From an uncultured Mycoplasmatota bacterium (lineage in GTDB: Bacteria > Bacillota_I > Bacilli_A > RF39 > UBA660): a DNA stretch of 34,276 nt. The stretch lies in assembly GCA_900549285.1 (NCBI GenBank), contig URNW01000014.1, positions 1-34,276 on the forward strand, in the 5' to 3' direction. Of this stretch, positions 22,727-30,424 are shown piece after piece. The notes under the pieces were generated by a model. The model was not told where the DNA came from and searched no databases. It saw only the letters and a list, made by a program, of their open reading frames with translations. The position numbers were made by a program, and so were the translations under genes. Position 1 is the stretch's first letter. Each line of letters begins with the position of its first letter.

Positions 22727-24001
22727 ATGTTTGTAGATGAATTAACAATTAAAGTGGAAGCTGGTAAAGGTGGAGATGGATGTACTTCTTTTAGACGTGA
22801 ATGGTGTGTTCCAATGGGAGGGCCTGATGGTGGAAATGGTGGCAAAGGAGCTAGTATTATTTTTCAAGTTGATAAAGGGCTTAAAACTTTAATTGATCTT
22901 CGATATATGAAAATAATTAAAGGAAAAAAGGGTGAAAATGGAAAAGGCTCTAATCGTAATGGAGCTAGTGCCGAAGACGTTATCGTAAAAGTTCCTGAAG
23001 GAACTACAGTAATAGATTTGAATACTAATTTAGTTATTGCTGACTTAGTTGGAGAAAACAATGAAGTTGTAGTGGCTCACGGAGGAAGAGGGGGAAGAGG
23101 AAATACGGCTTTTCGTACACAAACAGATACTGCCCCTAAGTTTAGTGAACTTGGTGAACCAGGAGAAGAAAAGATATTAAAAGTTGAACTTAAAATGATT
23201 GCTGATGTTGGTTTGGTTGGACTTCCTAGTGTTGGTAAGTCGACAATTTTATCCATGATTAGTGCTGCTACTCCTAAAATTGCTAGTTACCATTTTACGA
23301 CTTTATCCCCTAATTTGGGTGTGGTAAAACTAAAAGATACTAGAAGTTTTGTTATGGCTGATCTTCCAGGATTAATTGAAGGTGCTAGTGAAGGTGTTGG
23401 TCTTGGTCATAAGTTTTTAAGACATGCAATGAGGACTAAAATTTTAGCTCATGTAGTAGATATGGGAGCAGAAGAAGGACGAAGCCCTATTTCTGATTAT
23501 AAAATTATTCGTGATGAAATAGAGGCTTATAGTGAAAAATTGGCATGTAAAAAAGAAATTGTGATTGCAAATAAAATGGATTTAGAACAGGCTTCTCATA
23601 ATTTAGAAGAGTTTAAAAAAGCTTATCCTGATGTTGTAATTATCGAAGTTAGCTCAGTTACAAATACGGGATTTGATACTCTTATGAAAACTTTAGCTGA
23701 TATGCTTGATACAATTAGTAATGATCCTTTATATGAGGAAGAAGAAATGATGGGACATGTTACTTATAAATTTCAAAATGAAAGACCTTTTACGATTACT
23801 AAAGTAAATGATATTTGGGTTTTAGAGGGTCAAGAGTTAGAGAAATTATTTAAAATGACAAGATTTGATGAAGATGAAGCAGTTATGCGTTTTGCTCGTA
23901 GATTAAAAGGAATGGGTGTAGAAGAAGAATTAGAAAGACTTGGAGCAAAGCCTGGGGATGAAGTACAAATTTGTGATTATATTTTTGAATTTAAAGAATG
24001 A
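22727..24001 (+). CDS. obgE: GTPase ObgE/CgtA
   Basis: 424 residues from ATG 22727, supported by AGGTGATA (22716-22723); an upstream GTG at 22718 is not needed. The glycine-rich Obg fold (1-160, with GGDGCTSFRREW and GGRGGRGN) is followed by the G domain with G1 GLPSVGKST, G3 DLPGLIEGA and G4 NKMD. A C-terminal OCT domain (about 345-424) completes the protein. It binds the 50S ribosome and acts in assembly and the stringent response (known). This is the long form with the OCT domain typical of Bacillota. The next gene is convergent, 37 bp away. Confidence 0.97.
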   Translation: MFVDELTIKVEAGKGGDGCTSFRREWCVPMGGPDGGNGGKGASIIFQVDKGLKTLIDLRYMKIIKGKKGENGKGSNRNGASAEDVIVKVPEGTTVIDLNTNLVIADLVGENNEVVVAHGGRGGRGNTAFRTQTDTAPKFSELGEPGEEKILKVELKMIADVGLVGLPSVGKSTILSMISAATPKIASYHFTTLSPNLGVVKLKDTRSFVMADLPGLIEGASEGVGLGHKFLRHAMRTKILAHVVDMGAEEGRSPISDYKIIRDEIEAYSEKLACKKEIVIANKMDLEQASHNLEEFKKAYPDVVIIEVSSVTNTGFDTLMKTLADMLDTISNDPLYEEEEMMGHVTYKFQNERPFTITKVNDIWVLEGQELEKLFKMTRFDEDEAVMRFARRLKGMGVEEELERLGAKPGDEVQICDYIFEFKE

Positions 24002-24038
24002 AAATAGTATTTGTTATGAAATAGAAGTAAAAAAAGAA

Positions 24039-24368
24039 TTAGTCGTTTTCTAAAATGAGAATCGTACCAATTCTTATTTTTTTTGTACTATTTTGGGGCA
24101 TTTCTAAGATGCTTGTATTTTTTCTTTCATTATTTATTTTAATGATTTTATTTTTAGGTAAATTTTCATATTTATAAATTACTTCCTTATTTTCATCTAA
24201 TCCGATAATATCAATATTTTCTTTCATAAAAAAGGTATGGATGGAATTACATTTGGGAAAAAGGATTCCATAATCAATATTTCTTTTACCCATAAGTCCA
24301 AATAATCTTTTCAAGAAAGATTTAGCAGGTATGATTTGATATTTTGTTTTATTTGTATTTAAATACAT
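24039..24368 (-). CDS. DUF192 family protein
   Basis: 109 residues. The conserved DUF192 pattern is present: AKSFLKRLFGLMGKR, then GILFPKCNSIHTFFMKENIDIIGLDENKEVI (family GLMxR...MLFxF...F-W-MKNTxxPLDxxFxD). Unlike many members it has no signal peptide, so it is likely cytoplasmic. AGGTGA lies before the ATG, and a TATAAT-type -10 (24391-24386 on the minus strand) lies upstream. It is divergent from the Tad pilus locus, and I recall DUF192 genes near Tad or type II secretion genes in other bacteria. The biochemical role is unknown. Confidence 0.88.
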   Translation of the reverse strand: MYLNTNKTKYQIIPAKSFLKRLFGLMGKRNIDYGILFPKCNSIHTFFMKENIDIIGLDENKEVIYKYENLPKNKIIKINNERKNTSILEMPQNSTKKIRIGTILILEND

Positions 24369-24455
24369 GAAGTATCACCTAATAAATTATATCATATATT
24401 GATAAAAATATTCTTTTCTTTTATATGGTAATTTTAATTTTTCTTTTTAATAAAA

Positions 24456-24484
24456 TTGACTTTTTAAGGAATTTATTATATCAT
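24456..24484 (+). promoter_or_regulatory. Promoter of the Tad pilus locus
   Basis: TTGACT (24456-24461), a 17-bp spacer and TATCAT (24479-24484). It has the best -35 in the locus, and no other terminator or promoter is evident until after tadC. Confidence 0.75.
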
Positions 24485-24507
24485 TATTTATGATAAGGGT
24501 GAAGGTT

Positions 24508-24726
24508 ATGAATAGAAGAGGCCAGGCTTTAGTTGAATATATTCTTATCATTGCGTTAATAAGTGTTATTGCAATTGCACTTGTTAATTATTTTGGTGGC
24601 TATTTAAAGGACGCTATTACTAAAACTTCTTGTAGTTTGGTAGATGAAGAATATGTTAAGGGAGAGAAGCCTGGTGATGGGTATTGCAAAGGAGAAGAAG
24701 ATACCACAGAAAATAACAAATCCTAA
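24508..24726 (+). CDS. flp: Flp-type prepilin
   Basis: 72 residues from ATG 24508 (GAAGG just before it). The short basic leader MNRRG is followed by QALVEY, so cleavage after Gly gives Glu at +5 and Tyr at +6, the diagnostic Flp signature. A hydrophobic helix (about 8-28) follows. Mature Flp pilins are usually about 50-60 residues and end soon after the helix. Here an acidic tail of about 30 residues carries two cysteines (39 and 58), perhaps a disulfide loop displayed on the fibre. A prepilin peptidase of the TadV/CpaA type would be required and is not in this window. Confidence 0.9.
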   Translation: MNRRGQALVEYILIIALISVIAIALVNYFGGYLKDAITKTSCSLVDEEYVKGEKPGDGYCKGEEDTTENNKS

Positions 24727-24739
24727 GGAGTTGACTAGC

Positions 24740-25078
24740 ATGAATAAAAGGGGACAAGCATTAGTGGAATTTGTCATTATTTTGCCTATTTTTCTATTAC
24801 TTGTTCTAGGAGTTATAGATGTTGGGCAAATAATTTATAATCGAACTAAATTAGAAGGAATTATTACAGATGTTATTTCCATGTATGAAAGTGGTGATTC
24901 CATTTTGGAAATAAGAGAAGAAATAGAACCGCTTACAGTTCAGTTAGAAGTAGAAAGCGAAGGAGAATATCTTACTTTTCATTTAATTAAAGAAATAGAT
25001 ATTATTACTCCAGGATTAAATTTTGTTTTAGATAATCCTTATCAAGTAGATATTAGTAGGAGTATTTATAATGAATAA
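24740..25078 (+). CDS. tadE: TadE-like pseudopilin
   Basis: 112 residues from ATG 24740, with AAGGAG (24725-24730) nine bases before. The leader MNKRG and QALVEFVIILPIFLLL match TadE-like minor pilins (Glu +5). A periplasm-like outer domain of about 75 residues, short for the family, ends in a beta-rich part. It is thought to be processed by the same peptidase as Flp and to prime or cap the fibre (family knowledge). It overlaps the next gene by 8 bp. Confidence 0.88.
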   Translation: MNKRGQALVEFVIILPIFLLLVLGVIDVGQIIYNRTKLEGIITDVISMYESGDSILEIREEIEPLTVQLEVESEGEYLTFHLIKEIDIITPGLNFVLDNPYQVDISRSIYNE

Positions 25079-25433
25079 AAGAGGTCAAACTTTGATATTA
25101 TTTATTATTTTGATTCCTATTTTATTGGGGTTTGGAGCTTTTATTGTGGATGTTAGCTTGGTTATTAGTAAAAATGTAGAACTGAAGGAAGTTAGCAAAA
25201 CAATTATAAAAGATGTAATTGATCAGCCTAGCGAGGAGAAAGTAAATCGTTTATTTTTGGAGAATCATATTCCGACTGATCAGTTAAAGGTACAAATAGA
25301 TGATGATGAGATTAGAATTCAAAATGAATATAAGATTGAAAGTATTTTTGGAGCTATTATTGGGATTAAAGATTATGATATCAAGGTAGATATTGTTGGT
25401 ATCTTGGAAAATGAAAAAGTAATATTTGAATAA
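25071..25433 (+). CDS. TadE/TadG-like minor pilin
   Basis: 120 residues. MNKRGQTLILFIILIPILLGF gives a third prepilin-like N-terminus, but position +5 is Ile and not Glu, as in TadG/TadF-type proteins of the PF13400 kind. An outer domain of about 85 residues with a Val/Ile-rich beta region follows. Typical TadG has a large vWA domain, absent here, so this is a minimal form. Its start lies within the end of tadE. Confidence 0.8.
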   Translation: MNKRGQTLILFIILIPILLGFGAFIVDVSLVISKNVELKEVSKTIIKDVIDQPSEEKVNRLFLENHIPTDQLKVQIDDDEIRIQNEYKIESIFGAIIGIKDYDIKVDIVGILENEKVIFE

Positions 25434-25447
25434 GGGTGATGATTCAC

Positions 25448-26221
25448 ATGAATAATAAGGGAACTAGCATTTGTGTATTTTCAGCTAAAGGTGGTGTTGG
25501 AAAGACCATTACTACTCTTAATTTAGCAGGTATTTTTGAAATGTTACAAAAAAAAGTTTTAATTATTGATTTTGATTTATCAGGTGGAGGAATTAGTGCA
25601 GCTTTAAATATTCCTAATGGAAAAAGTAGTTATCATTTTGTAGATGATTATAATAATAATCGCTATCAAGATTTTAAAAATTATGTTACAAAATATGATG
25701 AATTTATTGATGTTTTAGCTAGTCCTAAAGATCCTAGACAAGCTTTAAAAATAGATCCAAAATATGTAGAAATTATTCTTGATAAAGCAGTATTTCATTA
25801 TGATATTGTCTTAATTGATACTACCCATAATTTAACTGATTTTAACGTTCTTACTTTAGATTTGGTTGATCATATTTTGTTTTTGGTTACTAATGATCCT
25901 TTAGATCTTAAAAATATGAGAAGTTTAATTTCAATTTTTAAAGATACTAATTTAAAAAACTATAAAGTCGTATTAAATGAAAGTATTTATCCTTTTAAAA
26001 GTTATTTTGGAATTTATGATATTAAAAATATTATAAAAGCTAATATTGATTATGTTTTATCTAAAGATTTTTATATTAAAAATATTGATAATTTTGTAAT
26101 GAATGGAAAGATTATTACTTTAGATAAAAAAGCATCTAGTTTATTTGCTAAAGATTATATGACTTTAATGGGAATCTGTACTGATTTATTTAAAGAAGGT
26201 GAAAGCTATGAAGACGCTTAG
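25448..26221 (+). CDS. tadZ: TadZ/CpaE-like ParA/MinD ATPase
   Basis: 257 residues from ATG 25448 (AAGGGTGAT upstream). The deviant Walker A KGGVGKT (14-20), LIIDFDLSGGG and VLIDTTHN mark the ParA/MinD fold. TadZ proteins place the Tad machine at a cell site (family knowledge). The N-terminal receiver-like domain of many TadZ/CpaE proteins is missing, so this is an ATPase-only version. The stop overlaps the cpaF start region (26208) by 14 bases. Confidence 0.88.
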   Translation: MNNKGTSICVFSAKGGVGKTITTLNLAGIFEMLQKKVLIIDFDLSGGGISAALNIPNGKSSYHFVDDYNNNRYQDFKNYVTKYDEFIDVLASPKDPRQALKIDPKYVEIILDKAVFHYDIVLIDTTHNLTDFNVLTLDLVDHILFLVTNDPLDLKNMRSLISIFKDTNLKNYKVVLNESIYPFKSYFGIYDIKNIIKANIDYVLSKDFYIKNIDNFVMNGKIITLDKKASSLFAKDYMTLMGICTDLFKEGESYEDA

Positions 26222-27539
26222 AGATGCTTTTGATGTTAAGATAAAACAAAAAAAACAAGATGTGTTAAATGATTATGATATTTTTCCAGATAAAAAGTTA
26301 TTAGATAAGCTTAGAACAGAAATTATTGAAAATTTAATTGATAATGAAATGCCTAGTAATATTAGTCTTACAGAATGGATTAATGATGAAATTGATAAGA
26401 CTATTGAGGGATATGATTTAACTAATTTAGAGAGAAGTCATTTATTTAATTTAATTGATAATGAAATTAATGGTTATGGTCCTATTTCTGAATTATTAGA
26501 AGATGATAATATTACAGAAATTATGATTAATTCTCCAGATGAAATTTATATTGAAATAGATGGTGTATTAGTTAAAGATGAGAGTGTTTCATTTATTAAT
26601 GATGATCATATTGTTAGAACTGTTCAAAGACTTATTGAACCTATGGGAAGAACAATAGATGCTACTAATCCAATGGTTGATTCTAGGCTTTTAGATGGAT
26701 CAAGAATTAATGCTGTTATACCTCCATTATCTACTAAAGGACCTGTTGTTACGATTCGAAAGTTTAAAGAGAGTATGACTAGTATTGATGAACTTATTCG
26801 GATTGGGTCTTTGACTCCTTATATGGCAAGATTTTTAGATGCAGCGGTAAGAGGTAAATTAAATATTATAGTATGTGGTGGTACTGGAAGTGGTAAGACT
26901 ACTCTTTTAAATATATTAAGTGGTTTTATTCAAGATAATGAGCGAATTATAACAATTGAGGATGCTGCAGAGTTAAAATTAAACCAACCTCATGTTATCT
27001 CTCTTGAAACTAGAACTATGAATTATGAAGCATCTGGTGAGATTACTATTAGAGATTTAGTTATTAATTCTCTTAGAATGAGACCTGATCGAATTATTGT
27101 TGGTGAAGTTCGTGGAAAAGAAGCTTTTGATATGTTGCAAGCAATGAATACAGGGCATGATGGATCTTTAACTACTTTGCATGCTAATGGTCCTATGGAT
27201 GCTTTAAATCGATTAGAAACTATGGTATTAATGGGAGATATTGATATTCCTATTAAAGCAGTAAGAGAATATATCGTAAGTGCAATTGATTTAATTGTTA
27301 ATATTGAGAGAATGAGTGATGGTAGGAGAAAAGTTACTAGTATTTGTGAACTTGAAAATTTTACTGGTGATGAAATTCAATTGAAGGAAATATTTGCTTT
27401 TCAACAAAAAGGCCTTACTGATAAGGGAGAAGTAGATGGCGAGTATGTTTTATATGATAGTATTCCTAAAGTATATAAGAAAATAAAAGCAAGAGGAATT
27501 CAAGAATTGGATGATATTTTTAAAATAGAAAAAGAATAG
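26208..27539 (+). CDS. cpaF: CpaF/TadA secretion ATPase
   Basis: 443 residues from ATG 26208 (AAGAAGGTG upstream). The N-terminal helical domain (1-100) precedes GGTGSGKTT (224-232, Walker A), an Asp box (ITIEDAAEL), Walker B (RIIVGEVRGKEA) and the His box (TLHANGPMDALNRLETM). It forms the hexameric motor that assembles the Flp fibre from the inner side of the membrane (known for TadA/CpaF). All ATPase boxes are intact. A 10-bp gap leads to tadB. Confidence 0.96.
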   Translation: MKTLRDAFDVKIKQKKQDVLNDYDIFPDKKLLDKLRTEIIENLIDNEMPSNISLTEWINDEIDKTIEGYDLTNLERSHLFNLIDNEINGYGPISELLEDDNITEIMINSPDEIYIEIDGVLVKDESVSFINDDHIVRTVQRLIEPMGRTIDATNPMVDSRLLDGSRINAVIPPLSTKGPVVTIRKFKESMTSIDELIRIGSLTPYMARFLDAAVRGKLNIIVCGGTGSGKTTLLNILSGFIQDNERIITIEDAAELKLNQPHVISLETRTMNYEASGEITIRDLVINSLRMRPDRIIVGEVRGKEAFDMLQAMNTGHDGSLTTLHANGPMDALNRLETMVLMGDIDIPIKAVREYIVSAIDLIVNIERMSDGRRKVTSICELENFTGDEIQLKEIFAFQQKGLTDKGEVDGEYVLYDSIPKVYKKIKARGIQELDDIFKIEKE

Positions 27540-27549
27540 AGAGGTATTT

Positions 27550-28545
27550 ATGGACGGAGTTAGAATTTTACAAATAATTTTAATATTAATTCCTTTTTTA
27601 GTAGCATTATATCTACTTCGTCTTTCGAAGACTCTTAATTTAGAAAAAAGATTAGCTCTTTTTGCAATTACTTCTAATAAAGATCATGAAATATCTTTTT
27701 TTGATCAAATTAATTATTATATATGGAATCTTATTCGAAAGTTATCTAAAATATTAAAAAAGTCTGTTGTTTTAAGAAATTATGGTGAGAAATATAATAA
27801 GTTTATTTCTTTTGATGATCGCGATAAAAAAAATGGTATTGATTATGTAACATTTAAATTTGTTTATTGCTTTATTGTTCTACTTTTGGGACTTATTAGT
27901 TTTATTATTCATTATCATGAATTTGATGGTATGATTTTACTTGTTATTCTTATTATTACTTTTTTTCTTCCTGATATTTATTTGAATCTTATTTTTAATA
28001 AGAAAAGGAAAAGAATAGAAGAAGATTTATTGAAAGCGATTATTATTATGAATAATGCTTTTGGTAGTGGTAAAAATATAATGCAAGCAATTCAAATTGT
28101 TAAAACTGAATTAGATGGTCCAATTCAAGATGAATTTGAAAAAATATATTTAGATATTACTTATGGGCTTAGTTTAGATGTTGTTTTTAATCGCTTTTAT
28201 GAAAGGGTAAAATTAGAAGATGCAAAATATATTACTTCATCTTTGACTCTTTTAAATAAAACAGGAGGAGATATTATTCGAGTATTTTCAAGACTTGAAA
28301 AATCTATTTTAGATAAAAAGAATTTGAAAAATGAACTTATTAGTCTGACTAGCTCGAGCCGTTTTGTATTTCGTTTTTTAGCTTTTTTACCTTTTATTTT
28401 TATAATCATTATTTTTATTCTTAATCCTAAATATTTTAATCCACTTTTTTCTTCATCTATAGGAATTTTCATTTTGATTTTTATTGTGGGACTTTATCTG
28501 CTTTATATTTGGATTATTAAAAGAGTTTTAGAGGTGAAAATATGA
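27550..28545 (+). CDS. tadB: TadB-like platform protein (T2SSF domain)
   Basis: 331 residues: an N-terminal membrane helix, a cytoplasmic stretch, two helices (about 105-150), a T2SSF domain (about 155-275, with AIIIMNNAFGSGKNIMQAIQ) and two C-terminal helices. It is a membrane platform paired with CpaF. AGAGG precedes the start. It overlaps tadC by 4 bp (ATGA). Confidence 0.92.
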   Translation: MDGVRILQIILILIPFLVALYLLRLSKTLNLEKRLALFAITSNKDHEISFFDQINYYIWNLIRKLSKILKKSVVLRNYGEKYNKFISFDDRDKKNGIDYVTFKFVYCFIVLLLGLISFIIHYHEFDGMILLVILIITFFLPDIYLNLIFNKKRKRIEEDLLKAIIIMNNAFGSGKNIMQAIQIVKTELDGPIQDEFEKIYLDITYGLSLDVVFNRFYERVKLEDAKYITSSLTLLNKTGGDIIRVFSRLEKSILDKKNLKNELISLTSSSRFVFRFLAFLPFIFIIIIFILNPKYFNPLFSSSIGIFILIFIVGLYLLYIWIIKRVLEVKI

Positions 28546-29240
28546 AAGACAGTGTTTTTGCTAAAATTTATCCTAAAAAAACTATTGATAGGATAGAATC
28601 TAAAATTAAATTATTAGGTGTTCAAAATCATTATAATTTATTTACTTTACTTAATTTTAGAGTGATTATTTCTTTAATTTTATTTGTTGTAGTTCTTTTA
28701 CTTTCTAATATTGGTTATATTTTAGCACCAATTATCGCTATTTTATTTTACTATTTAAGTGAAGTACTCTTATTAGATTATCCTATTAAGAAGAGAGCTA
28801 AAAAATTAGAAAAAGAAGCTTTATTCTTTTTTGAAGTATTACTTCTTACATTAGAAAGTGGAAGAAATTTAGGACATGCTTTACAATTAACTACCCTTAA
28901 TATTGATTCAGAATTATCTAGCGAATTTAAGAAGACTTTGACGGAAGTGAAACTTGGTAAAAGCCTTAATGAAGCTTTAAATGATATGAAAAAGAGAATC
29001 CCTAGTGAAGCAATTAACAATGCTCTTTTAAATATGATAGAGTCTAATTTATTTGGAAATAGTATTCTTACTTCTATGAATAATCAAATTGATTTTTTAA
29101 GAGAAAAACAAATGTTAGACATAAAAGCAGAGATTAATAAATTACCTACGAAAGTTAGTATTATTAGTGCTTTATTTTTTGTTCCAATTATGTTACTTAT
29201 TATTTTAGCACCTGTTTTAATTCAATATATTACAGGTTAG
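28542..29240 (+). CDS. tadC: TadC-like platform protein (T2SSF domain)
   Basis: 232 residues. Two N-terminal membrane helices (about 36-80), a T2SSF domain (about 85-200, FFEVLLLTLESGRNLGHALQ) and one C-terminal helix. It is the second platform subunit, shorter than usual TadC (about 280-310). The locus appears to end here: no secretin, which a monoderm does not need, and no TadD, RcpC or peptidase gene. Confidence 0.91.
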   Translation: MKDSVFAKIYPKKTIDRIESKIKLLGVQNHYNLFTLLNFRVIISLILFVVVLLLSNIGYILAPIIAILFYYLSEVLLLDYPIKKRAKKLEKEALFFFEVLLLTLESGRNLGHALQLTTLNIDSELSSEFKKTLTEVKLGKSLNEALNDMKKRIPSEAINNALLNMIESNLFGNSILTSMNNQIDFLREKQMLDIKAEINKLPTKVSIISALFFVPIMLLIILAPVLIQYITG

Positions 29241-29268
29241 TGATATAATTATATTAGGAGTGAAAGAT

Positions 29269-29694
29269 ATGGATAAAAAAGTAAAAGATTATATTCAAGA
29301 ATTAGAATTACAATATAAAGTATTAAGAGATCAATATTTAATAGAACATCATTACTGTGAAAAAGTTGTGAGTGAAGAAGCTAAAGAGGGATATATTTAT
29401 GATCCAGCTGCTAAAGTTTATTATAAATATGAAGTGATTAAAGGGAAAGATCCAGAATTAGATAGAATAGTAGAACTAGAGAAAAGAATGAATAGATTTA
29501 AAAAAGCATCTTCTATTACGAATACTTTTAAAGTTTTAGCTATTATAGAAAGTGTTATAAGTGTTATTGCTTTTTTCTATTTTGGATATGAAACTTCTTA
29601 TTCTTTTGGTTTCTTTATTCTTTTTAGTGGTGTTATTTTATCTTTTATGCTTTGGGGTATTGCTAAATTAGCAGAAATTTTAAGAGAACAGTAA
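29269..29694 (+). CDS. Hypothetical protein with N-terminal helix and two membrane helices
   Basis: 141 residues from ATG 29269, set by AGGAG (29256-29260). The charged helical segment 1-85 may form a coiled coil, and it is followed by two membrane helices (about 83-105 and 113-135). A TATAAT (29244-29249) with TTCAAT 17 bp upstream gives it a likely promoter inside the end of tadC, so it may be a separate unit. It is convergent with the metal regulator, 5 bp apart. The family is not recognised. Confidence 0.75.
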   Translation: MDKKVKDYIQELELQYKVLRDQYLIEHHYCEKVVSEEAKEGYIYDPAAKVYYKYEVIKGKDPELDRIVELEKRMNRFKKASSITNTFKVLAIIESVISVIAFFYFGYETSYSFGFFILFSGVILSFMLWGIAKLAEILREQ

Positions 29695-29699
29695 TCATA

Positions 29700-30104
29700 T
29701 TATTTTAATTCAGAATTTAATTGTTTTTCTAGATTAGTTAAGGTGATTTCATCTATAAAGTGTTCTAATTTTTCTACTTGCTCTAAACAGAATTGTTCTT
29801 TATTTAAATTTTTTAAAAATATTTCTAATATTTGGTGTCTGTGATATAAATAGGCACCTATTTTTATGCCTTTTTGGGTAAGAGTAATATTGTTATTGTT
29901 GATTAATACTAATTCTAAAGTTTTTAATTTACTAATCATCTTACTACAAGATGATTTTTTGATGTTTAAATCTTTACTTAGAGAAGTAATAGTTATTTTA
30001 GTATTTTTGTTACGATAAATCATTTCTAAATAGTCTTCCATAGGGTAGGTTATTTTCTCTTTATTATGAATGTAGGTAGTTAAAGTATAAAAATCATTAT
30101 TCAT
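29700..30104 (-). CDS. DtxR/MntR-family metal-dependent repressor
   Basis: 134 residues. A winged helix (about 20-80) is followed by the metal-binding dimerisation domain; the SH3-like domain of DtxR is absent, as in MntR. Residues aligning with MntR primary ligands are all present: D24 and E27 (PMEDYLEMIY), H90 (YHRHQI), E111, E114 and H115 (QVEKLEHF). DtxR itself has Cys at the place of E111. It is divergent from feoAB, and the palindrome between them is its likely operator. By context it controls iron uptake; by ligands it resembles the manganese sensor. Either metal is possible. Confidence 0.9.
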   Translation of the reverse strand: MNNDFYTLTTYIHNKEKITYPMEDYLEMIYRNKNTKITITSLSKDLNIKKSSCSKMISKLKTLELVLINNNNITLTQKGIKIGAYLYHRHQILEIFLKNLNKEQFCLEQVEKLEHFIDEITLTNLEKQLNSELK

Positions 30105-30145
30105 AAGACCACAAATCCCATTCTTTTCATATACTACTATAGATG

Positions 30146-30163
30146 TTAGTTTAAGGAAACTAA
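30146..30163. promoter_or_regulatory. 18-bp palindromic operator between the metal regulator and feoA
   Basis: TTAGTTT (30146-30152), AAGG and AAACTAA (30157-30163) form perfect 7-bp half-sites. The TTAG...CTAA ends match the DtxR/IdeR consensus. It sits where RNA from a -10-like TATACT (30130-30135) would start, and just after a minus-strand TATAAT (30172-30167), so one bound dimer could silence both genes. Confidence 0.75.
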
Positions 30164-30190
30164 TAAATTATATGAAGGAGATTTATTTTT

Positions 30191-30424
30191 ATGATGACAT
30201 TAGATCAAGTGAATTTAAATGATACAGTGCGTATCATAAATATTTGTGATGAAGCTAGAATGAAAAGGAGATTATTGGATTTGGGTTTTATTCCTGGAGA
30301 AGAAGTCAAGTGTGTATTAATAAGTCCTTTTAAAGATCCTAAAGCTTATAAAATCGCTGGAAATGTGATCGCTCTTAGAAAAATAGATGCTAAGAGTGTC
30401 GAGGTAAGTTATGAAGAATATTAA
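30191..30424 (+). CDS. feoA: Ferrous iron transport accessory protein FeoA
   Basis: 77 residues, SH3-like FeoA fold. The conserved middle RRLLDLGFIPGEEVKCVLISPFKDPKAYKIAGNVIALRK is intact. It is a small cytoplasmic partner of FeoB. GAAGGAG (30174-30180) is the ribosome site. It overlaps feoB by 14 bp. Confidence 0.95.
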   Translation: MMTLDQVNLNDTVRIINICDEARMKRRLLDLGFIPGEEVKCVLISPFKDPKAYKIAGNVIALRKIDAKSVEVSYEEY

